From positions 1-18,956 of the forward strand of contig DBDJ01000063.1 in NCBI GenBank assembly GCA_002293525.1: a stretch of 18,956 bases of DNA, given 5' to 3'. Positions within the stretch are counted from its first letter, which is position 1. Each line of letters starts with the position of its first letter. The notes under the pieces are model-generated. The model was not told the DNA's origin, did no database searches, and saw only the letters and a program-made list of their open reading frames with translations. The translations under genes and the position numbers were made by a program. Below are positions 10,152 through 17,212 of the stretch, in pieces. Source of the stretch: Lachnospiraceae bacterium UBA935 (lineage in GTDB: Bacteria > Bacillota > Clostridia > Lachnospirales > Lachnospiraceae).

Positions 10152-10278
10152 GATGAACGTAATAATGATAAGCCGGATAAATGATAAACCGATAACGGAT
10201 AAAGCGATAAATGATGAACGCAGCAAAATGTGATAAACCCAGTAAAATGACAAAACAAAAAATGATAAACCCAGTAAA
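10152..10278 (+). repeat. GATAA-rich degenerate minisatellite in the 10132-10405 gap
   Basis: Three 15-bp units lie head to tail at 10176-10190, 10191-10205 and 10206-10220 (type GATAAATGATAAACC). Each holds two GATAA or GATGAA cores spaced 7-8 bases. Related single cores lie at 10152 and 10167. A 16-base word, TGATAAACCCAGTAAA, is repeated at 10231-10246 and 10263-10278. All are on the same strand and full of stop codons, so the stretch is not coding. No protein-binding role can be assigned. Confidence 0.75.
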
Positions 10279-10327
10279 TTAAAGTAAGTTAACAGTTAAA
10301 GATAAACGAATTAAAAAATACCAAGGA

Positions 10328-10355
10328 GAGCATAGCAGTCAGCTATGTTCTTTTT
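10328..10355 (+). terminator. terminator after the folC operon
   Basis: GAGCATAGC (10328-10336) pairs with GCTATGTTC (10342-10350) around AGTCA, with one G-U pair. Five T follow and an A-rich stretch precedes. It separates the folC operon from spoIIAA. Confidence 0.75.
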
Positions 10356-10405
10356 GCTCTTTTGGACAGAAAAGTAACGATAACAGCGGTAAAGGAGTAT
10401 CCTGC

Positions 10406-10723
10406 ATGGAAATAGGATTTAATGATTTTAAGGTAATCGAGAATTACCTGATGGTGAAGATGCCGGAAGAGATTGATCACCACAAATCTCAGGCGATCAG
10501 CCGGATAGCGGACGATTTTATTCTTCAGGAGCGGATCGGCAATATTGTCTTTGATTTTGAAGACACCGTTTTCATGGACAGCTCGGGCATCGGGATCATC
10601 ATGGGAAGATACAAGAAAATCACTTTTTTTGGCGGCAAAGTATATACAATCAATACCAGTCCCCGGATCAAGCGGACTTTAATGATTTCTGGTTTACATA
10701 AAATAATCGAAATCATGGAATAG
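10406..10723 (+). CDS. spoIIAA: anti-sigma F factor antagonist SpoIIAA
   Basis: This 105-residue STAS-domain protein starts after AAGGAG at about 10393-10398. The motif MDSSGIGIIMGRYK at 57-70 matches the phosphorylation site of SpoIIAA; Ser59 corresponds to the Ser that SpoIIAB phosphorylates. Dephosphorylated SpoIIAA frees SigmaF from SpoIIAB in the forespore (established in Bacillus). It is the first gene of the spoIIA operon. Unlike in Bacillus, where the genes are tightly packed, 76 bases separate it from spoIIAB, and they contain a 13-bp direct repeat. I could not assign a convincing SigmaH promoter upstream. Confidence 0.95.
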   Translation: MEIGFNDFKVIENYLMVKMPEEIDHHKSQAISRIADDFILQERIGNIVFDFEDTVFMDSSGIGIIMGRYKKITFFGGKVYTINTSPRIKRTLMISGLHKIIEIME

Positions 10724-10748
10724 GTCCGTTCACAGGAATGTTTGTGAC

Positions 10749-10781
10749 GCGGTAAGCGAAATTTCGGGGCGGTAAGCGAAA
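10749..10781 (+). repeat. 13-bp direct repeat between spoIIAA and spoIIAB
   Basis: GCGGTAAGCGAAA occurs at 10749-10761 and 10769-10781, a 20-base period, 26 bases after the spoIIAA stop. It accounts for part of the unusually long intra-operon gap. Confidence 0.8.
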
Positions 10782-10799
10782 ATAAAATGGAGGAGCCAA

Positions 10800-11375
10800 A
10801 TGAACAGTAAAACAGAGGAACAAAATTTTATCCAGAAAATGCGGGAACGGGAAGCCTATGGAAAGCGGAACGATAAGGAACACAATGAGATGCAAATTGA
10901 ATTTGACGCAGTCTCCATCAATGAGGCGTTCGCCAGAACAGCCGTCGCCTCTTTTCTGACCCCGCTGAATCCGACACTGGAGGAGATTTCCGACGTCAAA
11001 ACGGCAGTCTCGGAAGCGGTCACCAACGCCGTCATCCACGGGTATGATGAAGAGTATTTTAAACAGTACCGGATCCGGACGGAGGATCAGGGGGAAGAGA
11101 AGCAAACAAAGCCGAAGGTATATATCCACTGTGTTCTGGACGGAGATGTGCTTCATGTGGAGATCTGGGATAAAGGAAAGGGAATCGCCAATATTGAGCT
11201 GGCGATGGAGCCTCTTTATACGTCGAAACCGGAACAGGACCGGTCGGGGATGGGCTTTGCCTTTATGGAGGCCTTTATGGATGATCTGGAAGTGATCTCC
11301 GAGCCGGGTTACGGAACTACGGTGCTGATGAAGAAAAAAGTCGGGGTCAGTTCCTGGATCGAGCATGAGGAGTAG
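10800..11375 (+). CDS. spoIIAB: anti-sigma F factor and serine kinase SpoIIAB
   Basis: The GHKL-fold kinase holds SigmaF inactive and phosphorylates SpoIIAA. Motifs are an N-box SEAVTNAVIHGY at 71-82, DKGKGI at 124-129 and RSGMGF at 148-153. The ATG at 10800 follows GGAGGAG at 10789-10795. The 191 residues exceed the usual 140-150 in two places: a charged N-terminal extension of about 26 residues, and a 20-residue Lys/Glu/Gln-rich insert at about 84-104 just after the N-box. A second start, ATG 10890 with AAGGAA at 10875-10880, would give 161 residues starting where Bacillus SpoIIAB aligns (NEMQIEF). Either start could be used. The gene ends 3 bases before sigF. Confidence 0.94.
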   Translation: MNSKTEEQNFIQKMREREAYGKRNDKEHNEMQIEFDAVSINEAFARTAVASFLTPLNPTLEEISDVKTAVSEAVTNAVIHGYDEEYFKQYRIRTEDQGEEKQTKPKVYIHCVLDGDVLHVEIWDKGKGIANIELAMEPLYTSKPEQDRSGMGFAFMEAFMDDLEVISEPGYGTTVLMKKKVGVSSWIEHEE

Positions 11376-11378
11376 CCT

Positions 11379-12095
11379 ATGGAAGAACTCTCAGTACTGA
11401 TTGAACGCTCACAGGCAGGAGAAAAAGAAGCAAGAGAAGTACTGATAGAGAAAAATCTGGGGTTAGTGCACCATATTGTAAAACGTTTTTTGGGAAGAGG
11501 CTGTGAAATGGAGGATCTGCTACAGATCGGGACGATCGGCCTGATGAAGGCCATCGATAAATTTGACTGCTCCTATGAGGTGAAATTTTCCACCTATGCG
11601 GTGCCGATGATCAGCGGTGAGATCAAGAGGTTTCTGCGGGATGACGGCATGATCAAGGTCAGCCGCTCGATCAAGGAAAACGGCTATAAGATCAGGCAGG
11701 CTTCGGAGCGGCTGCAGCAGCGCAACGGCAGGGAGCCTACGTTATCGGAACTGATGGAGGAAACCGGGTTCCTGTCAGAAGATATCATGATGGCACTGGA
11801 AGCCGGGGCAGAAGTGGAATCGATCAATAAGGCGGTGTATCAGGCTGACGGCAATGAGATTTATCTGGTGGACAAGCTGTCTGATCCCGATAAATCGGAG
11901 CATGTCATTAACCGGATGCTGCTGAAGCAGCTTTTGTCCGAACTGGAGGATAATGAGCGGGAGCTGATCCAGCTGCGCTATTTTCAGGATAAGACCCAAA
12001 CCGAAGTGGCGGGAAAACTTGGGATTTCGCAAGTGCAGGTCAGCCGGATGGAGAAGCGGATCCTGCTTTCAATGCGGAAGAAGGTGACGGGGTAA
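11379..12095 (+). CDS. sigF: RNA polymerase sigma factor SigmaF
   Basis: This 238-residue sporulation sigma factor directs early forespore transcription. It starts after GAGGAG at 11367-11372, inside the spoIIAB end. Region 2 spans about 22-90, with DLLQIGTIGLMKAIDKFD at 46-63 and the -10-recognising FSTYAVPMISGEI. Region 3 follows (REPTLSELMEETG). Region 4 has a helix-turn-helix at about 205-230 (TEVAGKLGISQVQVSRMEKR). Length and motifs match SigF/SpoIIAC rather than SigG, and the operon position after spoIIAB confirms it. Release depends on SpoIIAA and on the SpoIIE phosphatase, which is not in this window. Confidence 0.96.
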   Translation: MEELSVLIERSQAGEKEAREVLIEKNLGLVHHIVKRFLGRGCEMEDLLQIGTIGLMKAIDKFDCSYEVKFSTYAVPMISGEIKRFLRDDGMIKVSRSIKENGYKIRQASERLQQRNGREPTLSELMEETGFLSEDIMMALEAGAEVESINKAVYQADGNEIYLVDKLSDPDKSEHVINRMLLKQLLSELEDNERELIQLRYFQDKTQTEVAGKLGISQVQVSRMEKRILLSMRKKVTG

Positions 12096-12174
12096 TTATT
12101 GATCGGGGCAATTATTGATCGGCGCAATATTGAGTGTGATGTTTATTAATTTTATATGAAGATTATATGAAGAT
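12094..12174 (+). repeat. two short tandem duplications after sigF
   Basis: AATTATTGATCGG occurs at 12094-12106 and 12110-12122 (16-base period), and the first copy overlaps the sigF stop codon. TATATGAAGAT follows twice head to tail, at 12153-12163 and 12164-12174. No clear terminator or strong promoter is visible in the remaining gap to 12265. Confidence 0.75.
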
Positions 12175-12265
12175 TTAACTTTTCTGATTGCTATGCCTTT
12201 CAAAGCATGATAGTCTGAACTAAAATCAGGTAGAATGAGCTTTAAAACCTGAGATGGGAGAAAAG

Positions 12266-13342
12266 ATGGAGCAAAAGATGAAGAAGAGATTGATTATTTC
12301 CTTGATTCAGATAGGATCAGTACTGATCCTTCTGCTTATTACGATACAGTTTACAAAAGGACGTAACGGGAATCAGGCCGAGGAGGAGAACAGCCCATTG
12401 CAGACCGTAGATATTTTGGGGGAACAGGGAGAGCGGACGGCTGGCACAGGGGCCGCAGGCGATGAAGGCGGGAGCGGGGATGAGGACGGAGGTAGTGGAA
12501 CTACAACAGGGCAACCTGGCAGCGGCGACGAGACGGGGACAGCAGCGGGAGATGAGGCAGCAGAGGGAGATGAGGCAGCAGCCGGAGCGGGAGCAACAGC
12601 ACGTCCTGTGGCATCTGCTTCTCAGGATGCTACGGCATCACCGACACCGCTTTATCAGAATATCGCGTTCGAGATTGAAAGCCAGCTGGGCGAGTTTATG
12701 TATTACTGGGCTGATAATAATATGCGGGCACTCAATGAACTGGCTTTTCTGGAGCACAATAAGGCCATGTCTTATTCCCTGATCGGCACGGATGACTATT
12801 ATTATTATGGCGATGCCGATGTGTACGGGGTGCCGAACGGGCAGGGCATTGCTGTTTATGCGGATAACACGTATTATTATGGATCATGGAAGGACGGGAA
12901 AAGAGACGGGGAAGGAACTTTTTTGCATTATCATATTCATGAAGTTCAGGTGAACAAGGATATATACAGTTATCATTTTTATACGGGCAGCTGGGCCGGA
13001 GACTTGCCGAACGGTGCGGGAGCGGAGCATTATGCGTATAACATGCATAATCTTACGGAGGGTGTCGGTTACAACAGCAACCTGATCGGCAGTTATCAGG
13101 ACGGGCTGTATCATGGCGATTTTTACATTACTAATATCTACAGTGACAATAATACCAAGGAGTGGGATGCATCGGCAATAGCGGGTGCTTTCCAGTATTT
13201 TAGCGACAACCAAGATAAAATGGGCAGAAGACCGGTTCAGGTTGACCGGGCAGATGACGACAACTATATCTGGATGTATCCCTTTGCAAATAAAAACCTC
13301 GGTGTGAAGTGTCTGAACGTGAGCGGGAAACGTCGTCTGTAA
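12266..13342 (+). CDS. membrane-anchored MORN-repeat protein
   Basis: The protein has 358 residues from ATG 12266, which has GGGAG at 12256-12260. The in-frame ATG at 12254 lacks a site. A basic N-terminus and one hydrophobic helix at about 8-27 form a signal anchor, so the rest should be outside the membrane. Residues about 33-120 are a Gly/Ala/Glu/Thr-rich linker with an 18-bp in-frame repeat at 12547-12581 (GDEAAE units). The C-terminal half has at least three MORN units: YYYGSWKDGKRDGEGTF, YTGSWAGDLPNGAGAEHY and IGSYQDGLYHGDF. MORN repeats mediate protein or lipid contacts (family knowledge). The function is unknown. It lies between sigF and glyQ and may or may not belong to the spoIIA transcript. 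Confidence 0.85.
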   Translation: MEQKMKKRLIISLIQIGSVLILLLITIQFTKGRNGNQAEEENSPLQTVDILGEQGERTAGTGAAGDEGGSGDEDGGSGTTTGQPGSGDETGTAAGDEAAEGDEAAAGAGATARPVASASQDATASPTPLYQNIAFEIESQLGEFMYYWADNNMRALNELAFLEHNKAMSYSLIGTDDYYYYGDADVYGVPNGQGIAVYADNTYYYGSWKDGKRDGEGTFLHYHIHEVQVNKDIYSYHFYTGSWAGDLPNGAGAEHYAYNMHNLTEGVGYNSNLIGSYQDGLYHGDFYITNIYSDNNTKEWDASAIAGAFQYFSDNQDKMGRRPVQVDRADDDNYIWMYPFANKNLGVKCLNVSGKRRL

Positions 13343-13376
13343 CCGCTGCATTTCAGTCTGTAACCGCTGCATTTCA
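13335..13376 (+). repeat. 21-bp perfect tandem duplication over the MORN gene stop codon
   Basis: Positions 13335-13355 and 13356-13376 are identical and adjacent. The unit contains the stop codon TAA, so the duplication doubled the gene end without changing the protein. CAGTCTG (13354-13360) also pairs with CAGACTG (13375-13381). Confidence 0.9.
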
Positions 13377-13386
13377 GACTGGAGGA

Positions 13387-13415
13387 TTGACACTGGAAAG
13401 CAAAAATAGTATACT
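13387..13415 (+). promoter_or_regulatory. SigmaA promoter of glyQS
   Basis: TTGACA (13387-13392), a 17-base spacer and TATACT (13410-13415) give a near-consensus promoter. The transcript would start near 13422, leaving only about 50 bases of leader and no room for a T-box. Confidence 0.85.
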
Positions 13416-13473
13416 AATTCGATAACGAACGAAGTCGTGATACTGACATCGGGACTCAAGAATGGAGCATACT

Positions 13474-14448
13474 ATGGGCAATAGAGTTTATTATTTCCAG
13501 GACATCGTGCTGGAATTGCAAAAGTACTGGAGTTCACAAGGGTGTTTGTTGGGTTACCCCTATGATATTGAAAAAGGGGCCGGTACCATGAACCCGAACA
13601 CCTTTCTAAAGACATTGGGACCGGAGCCTTGGAATGTAGCCTATGTGGAACCTTCCCGCCGGCCCAAGGACGGCCGCTACGGCGATAATCCCAATCGCCT
13701 TTATCAGCATCATCAGTTTCAGGTCATCATGAAACCAAGTCCGGACAATATCATTGATCTTTATCTTAACAGTCTTTCGCAGCTGGGCATTGAGCCGCGG
13801 AAGCATGACATCCGTTTTGTCGAAGACAACTGGGAGTCGCCGACGCTGGGTGCCTCGGGGCTGGGCTGGGAAGTCTGGCTTGACGGCATGGAGATCACCC
13901 AGTTTACCTACTTTCAGAAAATCGGCATGTTTGAATGCCGCCCGGTTCCGTCGGAGATTACTTACGGGCTGGAGCGGATTGCCATGTATCTGCAGGATGT
14001 GGATGACATCTTTTTGATTCAGTGGAATGAAAAGGTTACTTACGGCGACATCTTCAAAAAACCCGAATTTGAGAATTCCTGCTACAGCTTCGAGACTTCC
14101 AATCCTGATTTGTTGTTTGAATTCTTCAATAAATATGAAGCGGAGGCAAAACGGCTTGCCGAGGAAGGCTTAGTCGTCCCGGCATATGATTTTGTGCTGA
14201 AATGCTCACATTCTTTTAACGTGCTGGACGCCTGCGGTGCCATCAGCGTTACCGAAAGAGTGCGGTATATCGGAAGAATCCGTACCCTGGCGCATACGAT
14301 TGCCGCGCTTTATATCGAACGACGGAAAGCAGCGGGTTTTACTATGGCCGGCACCCAAGGAAGTAATAGCGAAAGCAGCGAAAGCAGTAACGGAAGAAAT
14401 GAAAGCAGTATCGGTAGAAATGATAAGGAGGTTGTCATCAATGGATAA
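13474..14448 (+). CDS. glyQ: glycyl-tRNA synthetase alpha subunit
   Basis: This is the catalytic class II subunit of the alpha2-beta2 GlyRS. The start at 13474 is chosen because GGAG at 13464-13467 lies six bases upstream; the in-frame ATG at 13462 has no good site. Class II landmarks are GAGTMNPNTFLKTLGPEPW, the PSRRPKDGRYGDNPNR strand and ITYGLERIAMY. The core ends near residue 290. A tail of about 33 residues rich in Ser, Asn, Glu and Gly follows (NSESSESSNGRNESS), coded by short GAAAGCAG-type repeats, which other GlyQ proteins lack. The gene overlaps glyS by 8 bases. Identity is certain. Confidence 0.98.
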   Translation: MGNRVYYFQDIVLELQKYWSSQGCLLGYPYDIEKGAGTMNPNTFLKTLGPEPWNVAYVEPSRRPKDGRYGDNPNRLYQHHQFQVIMKPSPDNIIDLYLNSLSQLGIEPRKHDIRFVEDNWESPTLGASGLGWEVWLDGMEITQFTYFQKIGMFECRPVPSEITYGLERIAMYLQDVDDIFLIQWNEKVTYGDIFKKPEFENSCYSFETSNPDLLFEFFNKYEAEAKRLAEEGLVVPAYDFVLKCSHSFNVLDACGAISVTERVRYIGRIRTLAHTIAALYIERRKAAGFTMAGTQGSNSESSESSNGRNESSIGRNDKEVVING

Positions 14449-16573
14449 AAATACATATCTCCTTGAAATAGGGGTGGAAGAACTGCCGGCCAAACAAATC
14501 ACGCGGGTCATCACGGCGTTCCGGGATTCGGTAGCGGCCGAACTGGAAAAGGAAAAAATGCCCTACACCGACTTGAAAGTCTGGTCCACGCCACGCCGTA
14601 TCGCCGTACTGATCGAAGGGATTGCCGACAGCTTGCCGGAAGAACAGGTTACGGTGTCCGGGCCGGCGATATCCATTGCTTATCAGGACGATAAGCCGAC
14701 ACCGGCATTACTTGGCTTTTTAAAAAAGAACGCCTCCGGGGTAAGCGATATTATCGTTAAGAATAACGGCAAGTTCGATGTCGTCACGTTGGAAAAAAAT
14801 ATCGCCGGAGCCTTTTCCAAAGATATCCTGGCAAGGATTGCCCCCGACTGGATCACCAAGGCCAGCTTTGACAAATCGATGCGCTGGCGCGATTACAATG
14901 TGATGTTTTCCCGGCCGATCCGATGGATCGTGTCGCTTTATAATGACGAACACCTGCCGCTTGCGATCGAAGGCTTGACTTCCGGCGTGCAGACTTATGG
15001 GCACCGCACTTTGGCCAATCAAGCCTTTACCCTGACCCATGCCGGGGAGTACCTGACGGTCATGGAAAAGGCCATGATAGTCGTGGAACCCGATAAACGC
15101 AAACAGCTTATTCTCTCCCAGATCAGCCAAATCGAAAAAGAGCACGGTTACTCTGTGCCGGTCGATGAAAAACTGCTTGATGAAATTATCAATATCGTTG
15201 AATATCCGACCGTTTTTATCGGTCATTTTGATAAGGAATTCTTATCCTTACCGATACCCGCAATCGTTACGCCGATGAAAGATCACCAAAGATATTTTCC
15301 CGCCTATGATGCGGACGGGAAACTCGTGCCACTGTTCCTTGGCGTGCGCAACGGCGATGATTACGAGATGGAGACCGTTGCCAAAGGCAATGAAAAAGTC
15401 CTGCGGGCCAGGTTAAAGGATGCCCGTTTCTTCTATGATGAAGATCGAAAAAAAAGCCTGGAGGATTCTATCGACAGCCTGAAAACAGTAGTCTATCAGG
15501 TCAAACTGGGAACGATTTACGAAAAGGTTCTGCGCATCGATGCCTTGTCACAGTTCATCGCGGCACAGCTTAAGTCGGAAGAGGGCTTTCAGGAGAAAGG
15601 ACTTCAAGAAAAGGGACTTCAGGGAAAGGATTTCGAGGGGAATGATTTTCAGGAAACCCTGCATCGGGCGGTGATGTTATGCAAGGCCGACCTGAATAGT
15701 TCGATGGTCAATGAATTCGACGAGCTACAGGGGATTATGGGAGCTATTTATGCCCGCGAAGATAAAGAGGCGGAAGCGGTCTGTGCAGCAATTGAAAGCC
15801 ATTACCGGCCGCGCTATTTTGGCGACCGTCTGCCGGAAGATGCCATCGGTAAGATCATCAGCATCGCCGACAAGACCGACTCGCTGGTGGGTTCTTATGG
15901 AATCGGCATCACGCCCAAGGGCGGAAAAGACCCCTTCGGCCTGCGCCGGATGATGATCAGCATCCTGTCGGTGATGATGTCGGACGATGCCCTTTCTTTC
16001 AGCATCGAAAGCTTGCTAAAGGAAAGCAGCCGCCTATTGGCCGACCGCATGGAAGTGACGCCGGATGAAGTGATCCCCCTTCTGGTGGAAGCGTTTCACC
16101 AGCGGCTGCGCGTGATGATGGACGAAAAAGGCTTCCGGTTTGACACGATAGAAGCCTGCCTCAAGTTTGCGATGGAAGACATCCATGGTTTCTTAAGACA
16201 CTGTGAAGCCGTGAACCAGTATGACCGGGAGAAGCTGAGCGCCATTACCACCAATATGCTGCGGCCGCTCAAGCTTTCGGCTCAGGCCGGGGATGGGGGC
16301 GCGGTAAATCCCGACTTGTTCGCGACCGCCGAAGAAGAGGACTTTTATCAGAAGATCAACCGACTACTGCCGGAAATAAGCAGTAATCTCGCTGATGATA
16401 TTAAAAAAGCAATTGACCTGCTGGAACAGCTCGGTGAGGCGATTGCGCAGTTTCTTGACAAAATCATGGTCATGGATGAGAATCCCGCCATCCGCGAAAA
16501 CCGCGTTCAGCTGATGAAGATGTGCGCCGATGTCATCCGAAGCGTTGCTGATTTTGAGAAACTGCAGTTTTAA
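14441..16573 (+). CDS. glyS: glycyl-tRNA synthetase beta subunit
   Basis: The beta subunit binds and positions tRNA-Gly and is needed by GlyQ for charging. The 710-residue length is usual. The start at 14441 follows AAGGAGG at 14425-14431 and begins with the conserved MDKNTYLLEIGVEELPA. An open frame extends upstream to 14237, but that part lies inside glyQ. HD-domain-like sequence (about 400-480: DELQGIMGAIYA, ADKTDSLVGSYGIG, KGGKDPFGLRR) and a C-terminal anticodon-binding-like helical region follow. Residues 382-406 are an insert of five 5-residue repeats (FQEKG, LQEKG, LQGKD, FEGND, FQETL) in a loop just before the conserved core. The repeat keeps the frame, and the surrounding motifs are intact, so the gene should be functional. 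Confidence 0.97.
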   Translation: MDKNTYLLEIGVEELPAKQITRVITAFRDSVAAELEKEKMPYTDLKVWSTPRRIAVLIEGIADSLPEEQVTVSGPAISIAYQDDKPTPALLGFLKKNASGVSDIIVKNNGKFDVVTLEKNIAGAFSKDILARIAPDWITKASFDKSMRWRDYNVMFSRPIRWIVSLYNDEHLPLAIEGLTSGVQTYGHRTLANQAFTLTHAGEYLTVMEKAMIVVEPDKRKQLILSQISQIEKEHGYSVPVDEKLLDEIINIVEYPTVFIGHFDKEFLSLPIPAIVTPMKDHQRYFPAYDADGKLVPLFLGVRNGDDYEMETVAKGNEKVLRARLKDARFFYDEDRKKSLEDSIDSLKTVVYQVKLGTIYEKVLRIDALSQFIAAQLKSEEGFQEKGLQEKGLQGKDFEGNDFQETLHRAVMLCKADLNSSMVNEFDELQGIMGAIYAREDKEAEAVCAAIESHYRPRYFGDRLPEDAIGKIISIADKTDSLVGSYGIGITPKGGKDPFGLRRMMISILSVMMSDDALSFSIESLLKESSRLLADRMEVTPDEVIPLLVEAFHQRLRVMMDEKGFRFDTIEACLKFAMEDIHGFLRHCEAVNQYDREKLSAITTNMLRPLKLSAQAGDGGAVNPDLFATAEEEDFYQKINRLLPEISSNLADDIKKAIDLLEQLGEAIAQFLDKIMVMDENPAIRENRVQLMKMCADVIRSVADFEKLQF
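15584..15658 (+). repeat. 15-bp repeat, five copies, inside glyS
   Basis: Five 15-base units run head to tail from 15584 to 15658 and code for a five-residue repeat of type (G/D)-(F/L)-Q-(E/G)-(K/N). Units two and three (15599-15613, 15614-15628) are the most alike. Confidence 0.85.
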
Positions 16574-16579
16574 ATTAGA

Positions 16580-16598
16580 TTCTGTGGGGTTCTGTGGG
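16580..16598 (+). repeat. 10-bp tandem duplication after glyS
   Basis: TTCTGTGGGG (16580-16589) is followed directly by TTCTGTGGG (16590-16598), seven bases after the glyS stop. Confidence 0.75.
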
Positions 16599-16605
16599 CA
16601 TAATG

Positions 16606-16678
16606 TTGAATTTACTGTTTGAATATGCCATACTACACGTGTACAGACAAAAATTGCAGTATCAATTATATGTCTGTA
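16606..16678 (+). promoter_or_regulatory. possible promoter with palindrome and inverted repeat
   Basis: TTGAAT (16606-16611), a 17-base spacer and CATACT (16629-16634) form a moderate SigmaA promoter. Overlapping its start site is a perfect 10-bp palindrome, TACACGTGTA (16634-16643). Next comes the inverted repeat TACAGACA/TGTCTGTA (16642-16649 with 16671-16678, 21-base spacer). The arrangement resembles an operator region for the gene whose remnant follows, but this is inference. Confidence 0.4.
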
Positions 16679-16708
16679 TTTACCTAATAATATAAATGGA
16701 GGCATGGA

Positions 16709-16982
16709 ATGCAGGACGTTTTTATTACAGAAATCCACATTGATAAAGTAAGACATCTTGAGAATATTGATATTCAGTTATCGACAGAAGAGTTATCGTG
16801 AGTTATATGATAAAAAAGAGTTCGACACTGAAGAATTCCGACAGCTTGCGTCTCGACTGGAACAGGTTCCCCCGGCATCAAAAGAGCTATTTATTAAATT
16901 CCGTACGATGGAGGATAATCGAAATAGATAATACGCATCTACAAAAGACCTTTACCTGACGGCACGAGCAGCTGAAGAATAA
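16709..16982 (+). pseudogene. remnant of an AAA-type ATPase gene and adjoining coding debris
   Basis: ATG 16709 has a strong GGAGG site (16698-16702) and reads 30 codons, with a start (MQDVFITEIHIDKVRHLENI) typical of the beta-strand that precedes the Walker A loop in AAA/SMC-like ATPases of defence-type operons. It stops at TGA 16799-16801 before any Walker motif. In the next frame 16791-16931 reads a protein-like segment (YRELYDKKEFDTEEFRQLA...), then TAA and further coding-like sequence (TKDLYLTARAAEE) to 16982. The junction lies in a cluster of direct repeats: AGTTATCG at 16776-16783 and 16791-16798, and AGTTAT at 16801. This suggests a deletion by slippage or short homology. The identity of the second piece is unknown. 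Confidence 0.55.
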
Positions 16983-16983
16983 A

Positions 16984-17157
16984 ATGTCTAATGAATTATC
17001 TTGGTTTTGCATAAAACTTAAAGATTTCAAAGCAGGCATCAGTGATGTGGAAGATATTGCACGCTGCCTTTCTGACAGCTCACCGTTTGTAGCATTCAAA
17101 CGCAATATGATCCGGAGCAATTCTGAGCTGTCCGAAATATTTACTGAATACATCTGA
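16984..17157 (+). CDS. 57-residue open frame of uncertain status, possible gene fragment
   Basis: The frame reads MSNELSWFCIKLKDFKAGIS... to EIFTEYI and looks protein-like. It has no good ribosome binding site, only GAAG-type sequence upstream. The frame is open about seven codons before the ATG (RHEQLKNK). It directly follows the ATPase remnant, so it is more likely the tail of a lost gene than a working small gene. I do not recognise it. Confidence 0.35.
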   Translation: MSNELSWFCIKLKDFKAGISDVEDIARCLSDSSPFVAFKRNMIRSNSELSEIFTEYI

Positions 17158-17212
17158 TTCATTTGCTGCATAAGGAAACACTTAAATATCATCCACCAAG
17201 AAAGGCTCCCCC

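Noticed and set aside
10245..10258. Reverse-strand TTTTGTCATTTT as a Spo0A box
   Set aside because: It agrees only with the TTTTGTC half of the consensus, in an A/T-rich repeat region where chance matches are expected.
10305..10313. AACGAATTA as a SigmaH -10 for the spoIIA operon
   Set aside because: No GGA-type -35 is correctly spaced, and the terminator at 10328-10355 would lie in the leader.
14237..14440. Upstream extension of the glyS frame
   Set aside because: It lies inside glyQ. The conserved GlyS N-terminus and a strong AAGGAGG site mark the start at 14441.
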